A stretch of 30,465 nucleotides of DNA, from positions 1-30,465 of the forward strand of contig CAZTXS010000020.1 in NCBI GenBank assembly GCA_964617585.1. Direction: 5' to 3'. Positions 1 to 7,558 of the stretch are shown here, one piece after another; the first letter of the stretch is position 1; the number at the start of each line of letters is the position of its first letter. Position numbers and translations under genes: made by a program. Origin of the DNA: UMGS1601 sp964617585. Lineage in GTDB: Bacteria > Bacillota > Clostridia > Oscillospirales > Ruminococcaceae. The notes under the pieces are model-generated. The model ran no database searches, was not told the origin of the DNA, and worked only from the letters and a program-made list of their open reading frames with translations.

Positions 1-88
1 CTAAACAGAATAAAAAGCTGAAAGGCTGAAAATCCTCTGCGAATGAAATTCGTTACGATGAGAGAGATTCCGCCCGGAGGCGCCAAAT

Positions 89-164
89 GCGGGCATAGCT
101 CATCCGGTAGAGCGCCACCTTGCCAAGGTGGAGGTAGCGAGTTCGAGCCTCGTAATCCGCTCCA
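89..164 (+). tRNA. tRNA-Gly (anticodon GCC)
   Basis: The D arm (GCTC/GAGC), the anticodon arm (CCACC, loop TTGCCAA, GGTGG), the T arm (GCGAG, TTCGAGC, CTCGT) and an encoded CCA (162-164) are all clear; the anticodon GCC is at 122-124. The acceptor stem is poor. Bases 89-95 against 154-160 give four Watson-Crick pairs, one G-U (93/156) and two mismatches next to the body (94 C against 155 A, 95 A against 154 A). It may be a functional gene with a weak stem, a decaying copy or a sequence error. Confidence 0.9.
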
Positions 165-169
165 TTTGC

Positions 170-243
170 GGCGCTATAGCCAAGTGGTAAGGCGTAGGTC
201 TGCAACACCTTGATCCCCGGTTCAAATCCGGGTGGCGCCTCCA
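170..243 (+). tRNA. tRNA-Cys (anticodon GCA)
   Basis: The acceptor stem is fully paired with one G-U (GGCGCTA against TGGCGCC), the discriminator is T and CCA is encoded at 241-243. The T arm CCCGG, TTCAAAT, CCGGG is perfect, and the anticodon GCA is at 202-204. The anticodon stem has a T-T mismatch at its base (195/211). It lies five bases after tRNA-Gly and is probably co-transcribed with it, ending at the terminator just downstream. Confidence 0.95.
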
Positions 244-249
244 TATTTC

Positions 250-283
250 AACAAACTCCCAATTTTTCGGGAGTTTGTTTTTT
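250..283 (+). terminator. Rho-independent terminator of the tRNA pair
   Basis: An 11-bp stem (250-260 against 269-279), 8-nt loop and T-rich tract follow seven bases after the tRNA-Cys CCA end. Confidence 0.9.
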
Positions 284-288
284 ATAAC

Positions 289-430
289 TAAAGCAAGACG
301 TCCCCCGCCTCTATAGGCGGCGGGTTTCATTACCCGTTCAGTAGCGGATAAAATCTCCTACTGAACGGGTAGTCGGAAATGCCGACCCTTGCCACGTTGA
401 ATGACGGGCAAGACCCTATTGAATTTATTA
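289..430 (+). repeat. Family 1 intergenic folded repeat, copy A
   Basis: This copy contains three consecutive hairpins: CCGCCT/AGGCGG (305-310, 315-320), a perfect 14-bp stem (331-344 with 358-371) and GTCGG/CCGAC (372-376, 382-386). They are enclosed by a closing stem GCAAG/CTTGC (293-297, 388-392), giving a cloverleaf-like outline. A tail carrying the core AATGACGGGCAAG follows at 399-430. Related copies are at 21275-21436, 25270-25345 (inverted, deleted) and 28216-28243 (tail only). No ORF lies inside. It looks like a non-coding interspersed element of unknown mobilisation. Confidence 0.85.
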
Positions 431-495
431 TTAATCGGACCAATTCACCAATAAATATTGAAGCATTGGAATAATAAAAAAGGAGAAAGATTAAA

Positions 496-819
496 ATGGT
501 TGTCGGAGTAATAGGAGCAAAAGACGTTGATGCAAAAATTTTAAAAAATTACCTTCCTGAAAACACAAAAGTAATCGTTTCAAACGGAAGAAGAAATCTT
601 ACAAAATGCAAATTGGGATTAGGAGTATGTATAAGAGGGATCCGCAGGGAATGTGACGATTGTTCGGAAAATGAATGTCACATAAATATCGACTATGTTA
701 TTGAACGTTGTCATAAGATTGTTGTATTCTGCGAGCAAGAATCTAACGAAATAATATACATAAAAGAAAAGTGCAAATCACTGGGAAAAGAGTGCATTGT
801 ATATTTTGATGAGGAATAG
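496..819 (+). CDS. Small cysteine-rich SLOG-like protein
   Basis: The product is 107 residues, preceded by an AAGGAG site at 480-485. The N-terminus (MVVGVIGAKDVDAKILKNYL, then PENTKVIVSNG) reads like the first beta-alpha-beta unit of small SLOG/YpsA-like Rossmann proteins found in Clostridia. The C-terminus (ERCHKIVVFCEQ, then IKEKCKSLGKECIVYF) resembles the last strand-helix-strand of that fold. The middle, where those proteins carry a Gly-rich nucleotide-binding GGAKGID-type motif, is replaced by a short segment with cysteines (CDDCSENECH). There are nine cysteines in all. Family assignment is inference from pattern similarity. The ligand is unknown; loss of the Gly motif argues against ordinary nucleotide binding, and the cysteines could bind metal. 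It stands alone between repeat copy A and the glucokinase operon. Confidence 0.65.
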   Translation: MVVGVIGAKDVDAKILKNYLPENTKVIVSNGRRNLTKCKLGLGVCIRGIRRECDDCSENECHINIDYVIERCHKIVVFCEQESNEIIYIKEKCKSLGKECIVYFDEE

Positions 820-839
820 TTTTGGCTGATGTATATTAT

Positions 840-868
840 TTGACTTTAAACGCATAATGTGATAGTAT
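840..868 (+). promoter_or_regulatory. Probable sigma-A promoter for the glucokinase operon
   Basis: TTGACT (840-845), a 17-bp spacer and TAGTAT (863-868), with an extended TG at 860-861. The resulting leader of about 90 nt carries a small hairpin GCGCT/AGCGC (895-899, 906-910). A second TATAAT at 955-960 lies only seven bases before the start codon and has no matching -35. Confidence 0.5.
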
Positions 869-967
869 ATTTAATGTATAAATATGATTAAAATGCGCTT
901 ATCAGAGCGCTTAAAAACTATTTTATACGATAAAGTTCTTTTGTAAAGGTGCGGTATAATATATACT

Positions 968-1939
968 ATGAAATATTATGTTGGAATCGACCTCGGCGGT
1001 ACAAATATAGTAGCCGGGGTTATTACTGAGAATTTTGAAATTATTTCAAAGGCTCAGACAAAGACAAATCTTCCCCGTCCTGCCAAAGAAATATGCGAGG
1101 ATATGATTTTCGCAACTAAAGGAGCGATTAAGTCGGCAGGGCTTCATACAGATGATATAGAAAGCATAGGCATAGGCGCTCCGGGCATTGCAAATTCGGA
1201 TCAGGGAATTATAGAATACTCTTGTAATCTGGGATTTGAAAACGTTCATATGGAGCAGATGTTCAGGCAGAAGATAAATCTTCCCGTTTATGTGGAAAAC
1301 GACGCAAACGCAGCGGCATACGGAGAATATTTAGCGGGAGCTGCTAAAGGCGCTAAAGACGCCGTATGCATAACTCTTGGAACGGGAGTAGGCGGAGGAA
1401 TAATAATTGACGGCGAGATTTATTCAGGCTTTAACTATGCAGGCGCAGAGCTAGGACATATGGTTATAGAGGTTGACGGACCTCAGTGCACCTGCGGAAG
1501 AAAAGGCTGTTTTGAGGTTTTCTCTTCTGCAACGGGACTTGTCAGAATGACTAAAGAAGCTATGGACAGGAACACAGACAGCATAATGCACGAAATGGCC
1601 AGGGAGTACGGGAAAATCAGCGCAAGGCTTTCATTCGATGCAATGAGAATAGGCGATAAAACGGCTAAAGAGGTAGTCGATAAGTATATAAAATATTTGG
1701 CTGCAGGTATAACAAATACCATAAATATTTTTCAGCCTGATGTTTTATGCATAGGCGGAGGAGTCTGCAACGAGGGCGATCCGCTGCTTGTGCCTATGAA
1801 GGAAATAGTTGCAAGAGAGATTTATACCAGAAACTCTGCAAAAAACACAGAGATAGTTATTGCTAAGCTGGGTAATGACGCAGGGCTTATCGGTGCGGCT
1901 TTTTTAGGCCGGGCGAAAGAAAAGCAGTCGAACGGATAA
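968..1939 (+). CDS. glk: ROK-family glucokinase
   Basis: The 323-residue cytoplasmic sugar kinase is expected to phosphorylate glucose with ATP. The N-terminal phosphate-binding motif GIDLGGTNIVAG, the central ENDANAAAYGE (with the catalytic Asp), the GTGVGGG loop and the ROK zinc motif CTCGRKGCFE are all present, and the length is typical. The start is fixed by MKYYVGIDLGGT, but the ribosome site is odd: the best match, AAAGGTG (945-951), is 16 bases from the ATG, with a weak GTATA/TATAC hairpin (954-966) between. It heads a co-directional run with a small acidic protein and dCMP deaminase. Glucose is the usual substrate for this ROK subgroup; another hexose such as N-acetylmannosamine cannot be excluded from sequence alone. 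Confidence 0.9.
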   Translation: MKYYVGIDLGGTNIVAGVITENFEIISKAQTKTNLPRPAKEICEDMIFATKGAIKSAGLHTDDIESIGIGAPGIANSDQGIIEYSCNLGFENVHMEQMFRQKINLPVYVENDANAAAYGEYLAGAAKGAKDAVCITLGTGVGGGIIIDGEIYSGFNYAGAELGHMVIEVDGPQCTCGRKGCFEVFSSATGLVRMTKEAMDRNTDSIMHEMAREYGKISARLSFDAMRIGDKTAKEVVDKYIKYLAAGITNTINIFQPDVLCIGGGVCNEGDPLLVPMKEIVAREIYTRNSAKNTEIVIAKLGNDAGLIGAAFLGRAKEKQSNG

Positions 1940-1970
1940 ATTTTTTCAAATATAATTAAGGAGAATTGCT

Positions 1971-2126
1971 ATGGGTCTTTTTGATACAAAAGACAAAATA
2001 GAATCGGAGGCTGAGTTTGACAGGCTTTTTGAAGAACTCGGACTTGAGATAGACGAATCGGAGGAAAAGGATAAAAAAACCGAAGTTGAAAAGCAGGTAT
2101 CAGGTTTTTCTTGCACTAAGGAGTGA
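1971..2126 (+). CDS. Small acidic protein, 51 residues, unknown function
   Basis: Starts MGLFDTKDKIESEAEFDRLF and ends SGFSCTKE. It has an AAGGAG site at 1959-1964, six bases before the ATG. It is highly charged, with many Glu, Asp and Lys, a predicted amphipathic helix over the first 30 residues, no membrane segment and a single Cys. It sits 31 bp after glucokinase. The ribosome binding site of the next gene (AAGGAG, 2118-2123) lies inside its last codons, so the two are likely translationally coupled. I do not recognise the family. The good start context and coupling support real translation. Confidence 0.65.
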   Translation: MGLFDTKDKIESEAEFDRLFEELGLEIDESEEKDKKTEVEKQVSGFSCTKE

Positions 2127-2132
2127 AAGATT

Positions 2133-2612
2133 TTGAAAAGAACCGATTATATTTCATGGGACGAATATTTTATGGGCATAGCCTTGTTTTCTGCGCAGCG
2201 GTCTAAGGATTCAAACACTCAGGTTGGAGCGTGTATAGTATCCCAAGAAAATAAGATTCTTTCAGTAGGTTATAACGGTATGCCGACAGGCTGTAATGAC
2301 GATGAAATGCCGTGGGATCGTGAAGGCGATCATCTTCAGACGAAGTATCCTTTTGTCTGTCATGCAGAGCTTAACGCTATTTTAAACAGCTCTACAGGCT
2401 TGGTGAAAAACTCAAGGATATATGTGTCATTATTTCCATGCAATGAATGTGCAAAGGCTATAATTCAGAGCGGAATAAAAGAAGTGATATATATGGAGGA
2501 TAAGTATTCGGATTCCGACGAAGTAATCGCTTCTAAAAAGATGTTTGATATGGCCGGAGTTAAGTATACAGAATACATTCCGACCTCAAGAAAGGTAGAA
2601 ATCAAGCTTTAG
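2133..2612 (+). CDS. comEB: dCMP deaminase (ComEB type)
   Basis: A zinc-dependent deaminase of 159 residues that converts dCMP to dUMP, supplying thymidylate synthesis. The zinc motifs HAE (residues 77-79) and PCNEC (102-106) are intact, and VGACIVSQENKILSVGYNGMP is characteristic of deoxycytidylate deaminases. The start is TTG at 2133, supported by AAGGAG at 2118-2123 with nine bases of spacing; an ATG start would remove the conserved N-terminus. Riboflavin-type or tRNA adenosine deaminases are less likely because of the length and the GYNGMPTGCND loop. Confidence 0.93.
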   Translation: MKRTDYISWDEYFMGIALFSAQRSKDSNTQVGACIVSQENKILSVGYNGMPTGCNDDEMPWDREGDHLQTKYPFVCHAELNAILNSSTGLVKNSRIYVSLFPCNECAKAIIQSGIKEVIYMEDKYSDSDEVIASKKMFDMAGVKYTEYIPTSRKVEIKL

Positions 2613-2639
2613 CTTTACATAGAAAGGACTTAAGCGGAC

Positions 2640-3488
2640 ATGAAAAGAAGATATTGCATTTTGGGAGAAACGCTAAAGCACACTATGTCGCCTCCCATAC
2701 ACGCAAGACTTTTTGAGCTGAGAAACCGTGAATATGAATATGAAATAAAAGAAATAAAGCCTGAGGATTTGAAAGAAAGCGCCGATGAGCTTAACTCAAT
2801 GACAGGGTATAACATAACCATTCCTCATAAAGTGGCGATTATTGATTTAATAGACAGGCTTGATGAATCAGCAAAGAGATACAACTCGGTCAACTGCGTT
2901 GATAATAAGGACGGAGTTTTGACCGGTTACAATACCGACTGCGACGGTTTTTTGCTTACTCTTAAGGCGATGGGAGAAGAGCGATGCGAAAGCGTTCTTC
3001 TTATCGGCTGCGGCGGCGTAGGAAGAATGGCGGCTATTGAATCTGCTCTCAGCGGAGCAATACTTGATATTGCAGTGCTTGAGTCGGATATGCCTCTCGC
3101 TGTAAAGGCAAAGGAGGAAATAATCGCTTTAAAGCCGGACGCTTCGGTAAATATTGTTTTAAACACGGAAATAAGCACCGATAAAGAATACGGACTTTTA
3201 ATAAATGCAAGTCCGGTGGGAATGTACCCTAAAACGGAAGCCTGCCCGGTTTCGGACGAGGTTATTGAAAAATGCAGAGCAGTTTTTGATATTGTTTACA
3301 ATCCCGGTGAAACCATGCTTATAAAAAAGGCGAAATCAATGGGTAAAAAATATGCCGGCGGAATGGCGATGCTGGTTTATCAGGCGGTTTCGGCACATAA
3401 AATCTGGGACGGCGACGAATACACTGCTGAAGAGGTAAACGACATAATTGAAGAAATGAATAAAATAGTAAAGAGAGATTTTAAATAG
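2640..3488 (+). CDS. aroE: Shikimate dehydrogenase
   Basis: Reduces 3-dehydroshikimate to shikimate with NADPH in the chorismate pathway. The substrate-site SPPIH (residues 17-21), the NITIPHK motif with catalytic Lys64, the YNTDCDGF motif with catalytic Asp100, and the Gly-rich nucleotide loop GCGGVGRMA (123-131) are all present. It is 282 residues, a normal length. The stop codon TAG abuts the ATG of aroK directly with no gap, so the two are certainly one transcript and probably coupled in translation. Confidence 0.96.
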   Translation: MKRRYCILGETLKHTMSPPIHARLFELRNREYEYEIKEIKPEDLKESADELNSMTGYNITIPHKVAIIDLIDRLDESAKRYNSVNCVDNKDGVLTGYNTDCDGFLLTLKAMGEERCESVLLIGCGGVGRMAAIESALSGAILDIAVLESDMPLAVKAKEEIIALKPDASVNIVLNTEISTDKEYGLLINASPVGMYPKTEACPVSDEVIEKCRAVFDIVYNPGETMLIKKAKSMGKKYAGGMAMLVYQAVSAHKIWDGDEYTAEEVNDIIEEMNKIVKRDFK

Positions 3489-3998
3489 ATGAAACCGATA
3501 TTTCTCTGCGGCTTTATGGGCTGCGGAAAATCAACAGTAGGAAAACGTCTTGCTTCTGCTTTGAAATGCGATTTTACAGATATGGACAGATATATCGAGG
3601 AAACCGAGGGCAGGACAATAAGCGAAATATTTGAAAGCGACGGCGAAAAGTATTTCAGGGATTTAGAAACCGAGATTATAAAAAGTTTTAAGGATAAGGG
3701 CGGAGTTATAGCTACCGGCGGAGGAGCGCTTCTTCGTGAGGAAAACGGACTTGCAGCAAAGCAGTCGGGCATACCTGTTTTTATCGATACAAAGTTTTCG
3801 CTTTGCTATGAAAGAATTAAAGGTGATAAAAAAAGACCTATAGCTTACAATTCAACGAAAGATGAGCTTAAGGAGCTTTATAACAAGAGGAAGAATCTTT
3901 ATATTAAAAACAGTCTTATTACAGTGAACGGAAGCGTTTCCGTTTATTCTGTTGTAAAGCAGATAACAAAAAAAGTGAATAAAATAAACAAGGAGTAA
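3489..3998 (+). CDS. aroK: Shikimate kinase
   Basis: Phosphorylates shikimate with ATP, the step after aroE. The Walker A loop GFMGCGKST (residues 8-16), the DMD motif (31-33), the shikimate-binding Arg in YFRDLE, the TGGG motif (76-79) and the lid-region RPIA are visible. The product is 169 residues. It starts in the base after the aroE stop, with no separate strong ribosome site, so coupling is likely. Other aro genes are absent from the window. Confidence 0.95.
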   Translation: MKPIFLCGFMGCGKSTVGKRLASALKCDFTDMDRYIEETEGRTISEIFESDGEKYFRDLETEIIKSFKDKGGVIATGGGALLREENGLAAKQSGIPVFIDTKFSLCYERIKGDKKRPIAYNSTKDELKELYNKRKNLYIKNSLITVNGSVSVYSVVKQITKKVNKINKE

Positions 3999-4004
3999 TA
4001 TAAA

Positions 4005-5672
4005 ATGAAAAGTAATAATATCAAAGAAGGAGTAAATAACGCTCCTCACCGCGCGTTGTATCATGCGCTGGGGCTTACAAACGAGGAGATTTCACGTCCT
4101 CTTGTCGGTATAGTTTCGTCATATAATGAAATTGTACCGGGACATATGAATATCGATAAGATTGTTGACGCTGTAAAGCTTGGCGTTGCTATGGCAGGGG
4201 GAACGCCTATAGTATTCCCGGCTATCGCTGTTTGCGACGGAATAGCTATGGGACATCAGGGCATGAAATACAGCCTTGTAACCCGTGACCTTATTGCCGA
4301 TTCAACCGAGGCTATGGCTATGGCTCATGCATTCGACGCTTTGGTTATGGTACCAAACTGCGACAAAAACGTTCCGGGACTTCTTATGGCGGCGGCAAGG
4401 GTAAATATACCGACTATATTCGTTTCGGGAGGACCTATGCTTGCAGGACGTGTTGACGGAAAAATGACAAGCTTTTCGAGCATTTCGGAAGCAGTCGGCG
4501 AATTTAACGCAGGAAAGATAGGTGAAAGCAAGCTGGACGAATATGAAAGACACGGCTGTCCGACCTGCGGTTCATGTTCGGGAATGTATACTGCAAACTC
4601 GATGAACTGCCTGACTGAAGTTCTGGGAATGGGACTTAAGGGCAACGGTACGATACCTGCCGTATATTCAGAGAGAATCGAGCTTGCGAAGCACGCAGGT
4701 ATGCAGATTATGGAGCTTTTGAAAAAGGACATAAGGCCTCGTGATATTATGACTGAAGAGGCGTTTATGAACGCTCTTGCCTGCGATATGGCTTTGGGCT
4801 GTTCGACAAATTCTATGCTTCATCTGCCTGCAATCGCTCATGAGTGCGGAATCCATTTAAATCTTGACATTGCGAACGAGATAAGCGATAAAACGCCTAA
4901 CCTTTGTCATCTTGCTCCTGCCGGACATACATATATGGAGCAGTTAAACGAAGCAGGCGGAGTTTATGCTCTTATGAACGAGCTTTCAAAGAAGGATTTG
5001 CTTAATACCGACTGTATGACCTGTACAGGAAAAACTGTCGGAGAGAATATAAAGGACTGCAAAAACAAAAACACTGAGGTTATCAGGGATATTGACAACC
5101 CTTATTCAAAAACGGGCGGAATAGCTGTTCTTAGGGGCAATTTAGCTCCCGACAGTTGTGTTGTAAAGCGTTCGGCTGTTGCTCCGGAGATGCTTTCTCA
5201 CTCAGGTCCTGCAAGGGTGTTCGACTGCGAGGAGGACGCTATGGAAGCGATTCTCGGAGGAAAAATAAATCCGGGCGACGTTGTTGTTATACGTTATGAA
5301 GGCCCTAAGGGCGGACCGGGTATGAGAGAGATGCTCAACCCGACTTCGGCTATTATGGGAATGGGACTCGGAGAAAGCGTCGCTTTGATTACCGACGGAA
5401 GGTTTTCAGGAGCGACAAGAGGTGCGGCGATAGGTCACGTTTCACCTGAAGCCGCCGTAGGAGGTCCTATAGCTCTGATAAAAGAGGGGGATATAATTTC
5501 TATAGATATTCCTGCAAATAAAATAAACGCAGATGTAAGCGATGAGGAAATGCAAAAGAGAAAAGCCGAGTGGAAGCCAAGAGCGCCGAAAATCACTACG
5601 GGATATTTGGCAAGATACGCTTATTTGGTTACATCGGGAAATACAGGAGCGATTTTGGATACAAAAAAATAA
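4005..5672 (+). CDS. ilvD: Dihydroxy-acid dehydratase
   Basis: An iron-sulfur enzyme in valine, isoleucine and leucine synthesis that dehydrates 2,3-dihydroxy-isovalerate and -methylvalerate. It has 555 residues. Cluster ligands are visible in AVCDGIAMGH (Cys77), VPNCDKNVPG (Cys119, with the following Asp and Lys for Mg) and the HGCPTCGSCSGMYTANSMNC block. The C-terminal DGRFSGATRGAAIGHVSPEA holds the catalytic Ser. AAGGAG precedes the ATG by nine bases. It lies six bases after aroK, so it is co-transcribed with aromatic rather than branched-chain genes. The leu genes are on the other strand about 18 kb away. Confidence 0.97.
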   Translation: MKSNNIKEGVNNAPHRALYHALGLTNEEISRPLVGIVSSYNEIVPGHMNIDKIVDAVKLGVAMAGGTPIVFPAIAVCDGIAMGHQGMKYSLVTRDLIADSTEAMAMAHAFDALVMVPNCDKNVPGLLMAAARVNIPTIFVSGGPMLAGRVDGKMTSFSSISEAVGEFNAGKIGESKLDEYERHGCPTCGSCSGMYTANSMNCLTEVLGMGLKGNGTIPAVYSERIELAKHAGMQIMELLKKDIRPRDIMTEEAFMNALACDMALGCSTNSMLHLPAIAHECGIHLNLDIANEISDKTPNLCHLAPAGHTYMEQLNEAGGVYALMNELSKKDLLNTDCMTCTGKTVGENIKDCKNKNTEVIRDIDNPYSKTGGIAVLRGNLAPDSCVVKRSAVAPEMLSHSGPARVFDCEEDAMEAILGGKINPGDVVVIRYEGPKGGPGMREMLNPTSAIMGMGLGESVALITDGRFSGATRGAAIGHVSPEAAVGGPIALIKEGDIISIDIPANKINADVSDEEMQKRKAEWKPRAPKITTGYLARYAYLVTSGNTGAILDTKK

Positions 5673-5717
5673 ATAATAATAATTTATTATGGATAACATA
5701 AAATAGGAATAAAATAA

Positions 5718-6205
5718 AAAGACGGTAAACTTTTTATGAAAGAGGGAATTTAAAAATGAAAAGGATTATAAGCGGTATTTTAGCTTTGACGCTGTGCGCA
5801 GGCTTGATGTGCGGCTGTCAGGAGGTTGAAAGCAGTTCTGTTGCGGAGCCAATGTCTTCATCGTCATCTGATTCAGACGCTGTGAGCGGCTCTTCTCAGC
5901 AGTCTGCAACAAGCGGAATCACAGAGCAGTCGGATCAGACGGCGGAAACTTCATCAACCGAGGAGGCTTCCTATCTTAAAATTACTATGAAAGATTGGGA
6001 CGAAATGAACACCGACTCAAAATATATTAATATGGAGTCTATCCTGAAATATATTACAGATTCGGGTGTAAAGACTTCTCTTGACGTTGTAGACCTTGTG
6101 TCTGCTCTTGATAAATCAGGCGTCACGAGCAAAAAGAAAACTGCGTATGAGATGGCTCTTAAAGAGATAGAAAAGAACAATAAAGAGTCGTAGTTTACCG
6201 ACTTT
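5718..6205. repeat. 14-bp inverted repeat flanking the lipoprotein gene
   Basis: AAAGACGGTAAACT (5718-5731) and AGTTTACCGACTTT (6192-6205) are inverted copies with one mismatch. The downstream copy overlaps the stop codon of the lipoprotein gene. A match of this quality may arise by chance in AT-rich DNA of this length. Confidence 0.4.
5756..6193 (+). CDS. Serine-rich lipoprotein, unknown function
   Basis: A 145-residue precursor. The signal peptide MKRIISGILALTLCAGLM ends in a lipobox (M-C-G-C, lipidated Cys21). It is followed by a Ser/Thr/Gln-rich disordered linker of about 50 residues and a C-terminal helical region of about 65 residues rich in Lys, Asp and Glu that I do not recognise. 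It would be anchored to the outer face of the membrane, with the linker spanning the wall. GAGGGA lies upstream of the ATG. It is separate from ilvD (83 bp AT-rich gap) and precedes pyrC by 53 bp; no functional link to either is evident. Confidence 0.8.
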   Translation: MKRIISGILALTLCAGLMCGCQEVESSSVAEPMSSSSSDSDAVSGSSQQSATSGITEQSDQTAETSSTEEASYLKITMKDWDEMNTDSKYINMESILKYITDSGVKTSLDVVDLVSALDKSGVTSKKKTAYEMALKEIEKNNKES

Positions 6206-6246
6206 AAAAACGGAATCTTTCAGAGCGAAGACATGGTGATTTTTAT

Positions 6247-7524
6247 ATGAAACTACTTCTCAGAAATGTTGTAACAGTAAAAAACGACGGGGAAACCCGG
6301 GTTGTCGATATTGCTGTTGAAAATGACAAAATTGCAGATGTCGGAAGAAATCTCAACCTTGAAGCGGACAGGATTATTGACGGAATGGGAAAGCTTGTCG
6401 CTTTTACGGGACTTTTTGATATGCACGTTCATTTTCGTGATCCGGGGCTGACCTATAAAGAGGATATAATATCAGGTGCGAATGCCGCCAAAGCGGGAGG
6501 CTTTACAGGCGTTGCCTGTATGCCCAACACAGTTCCGCCCATTGATTCGGAAGAGCTTATAGGCTATGTTAAAGAAAAAGCTTCTAAAACCGGAATAGAC
6601 ATTCTTCCTATAGCTTGTGTAACAAAGGGAATGTCGGGACTTGAACTGACCGATTTTTACGAGCTGAAGAGGCTCGGAGCCGCTGCATTTTCCGATGACG
6701 GACGTCCTGTTCAAAATGCAGAGCTTATGCGTCAGGCTATAGAAAAGGCTGAAGCTGCCGGTTCGGCGATTATTTCTCACTGTGAGGATTTGGACATAAT
6801 CAACGGCGGGTTAATAAATAAGGGCGAGGTGTCGAAAGCCCTCGGCGTAAAAGGCATGGACAGAGCGAGCGAGGACTATATCACCGCCAGGGAAATCGCT
6901 CTTGCAATGGGTCTTAACGCTCATATTCATATTGCTCATGTTTCCACAAAAGGCTCGTGCAATATAATTCGCGCAGCAAAGGCTGACGGAATAAAGGTGA
7001 CTTGTGAAACAGCTCCGCATTATTTTACTTTTACAGACGAGAAGCTTTATTCAAAGGACGCAGATTATCGTATGAGTCCGCCGCTCAGAACCGAGGAGGA
7101 CAGAAAAGCTGTCGAGAAAGCAATCTGCGACGGAACTATCGACTGCATTATCACAGACCATGCTCCCCACAGCGAGGAGGATAAGTCTGACTTTTATAAA
7201 GCGCCCAACGGCGTTGTCGGGCTTGAAACCTCTCTTGCCGCAACGCTTACAAAGCTCTATCATACAAAGTTGGTTACGCTCGGCAAAATACAAAAGCTTA
7301 TGAGCGAGAACCCCAGAAGAATTTTAGGACTTAAACCCCTTTCACTTTCAAAGGGAAGCATCGCCGATATAACTGTTTTCGACCCTGATTATGAGTGGAC
7401 AGTGGAAAAAGAAAAGCTTCATTCAAAATCTAAAAACAGCGTTTTTAAAGGTGAAAAGCTTAAAGGAAAGGTATTTTATACGATTTCAAAAGGCAGAATT
7501 GTTTTTGAAGAAAATAAACTTTAA
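6247..7524 (+). CDS. pyrC: Dihydroorotase (class I type)
   Basis: A zinc amidohydrolase that cyclises N-carbamoyl-aspartate to dihydroorotate in pyrimidine synthesis. The metal-binding DMHVHFRDPG, the GGFTGVACMPNT strand-loop, HCED, the HIHIAHVST motif and ITDHAPHS with the catalytic Asp are all present. At 425 residues it matches the B. subtilis-type enzyme. The ribosome site is not of the AGGAG kind; GGTGAT (6235-6240) pairs with the other part of the anti-Shine-Dalgarno sequence at a six-base spacing. pyrF follows directly. Confidence 0.95.
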   Translation: MKLLLRNVVTVKNDGETRVVDIAVENDKIADVGRNLNLEADRIIDGMGKLVAFTGLFDMHVHFRDPGLTYKEDIISGANAAKAGGFTGVACMPNTVPPIDSEELIGYVKEKASKTGIDILPIACVTKGMSGLELTDFYELKRLGAAAFSDDGRPVQNAELMRQAIEKAEAAGSAIISHCEDLDIINGGLINKGEVSKALGVKGMDRASEDYITAREIALAMGLNAHIHIAHVSTKGSCNIIRAAKADGIKVTCETAPHYFTFTDEKLYSKDADYRMSPPLRTEEDRKAVEKAICDGTIDCIITDHAPHSEEDKSDFYKAPNGVVGLETSLAATLTKLYHTKLVTLGKIQKLMSENPRRILGLKPLSLSKGSIADITVFDPDYEWTVEKEKLHSKSKNSVFKGEKLKGKVFYTISKGRIVFEENKL

Positions 7525-7558
7525 AGGAGGGAATGCTCTTTATTGAGCAAAACGAACT
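7523..7558 (+). promoter_or_regulatory. Hairpin between ribosome binding site and pyrF start
   Basis: AAAGGAGG (7523-7530) is the only strong ribosome site, but it is 28 bases from the ATG at 7559. A hairpin TGCTC/GAGCA (7534-7538, 7545-7549, loop TTTATT) lies between. Folding would shorten the effective spacing to about 12 bases. An in-frame TGA at 7544 rules out an earlier start. Confidence 0.5.

Noticed and set aside
1..88. A further tRNA or the end of an upstream gene before tRNA-Gly
   Set aside because: There is no T-arm or acceptor pairing, and the short KQNKKLKG tail ending at 29 is too little evidence for a coding end.
53..330. Minus-strand open frames of 63 and 76 residues
   Set aside because: They are reverse translations of the tRNA-Gly and tRNA-Cys genes, a well-known annotation artefact.
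955..968. Leaderless glucokinase transcript from the TATAAT at 955-960
   Set aside because: No -35 box lies at a proper distance, and a better promoter at 840-868 gives a normal leader.
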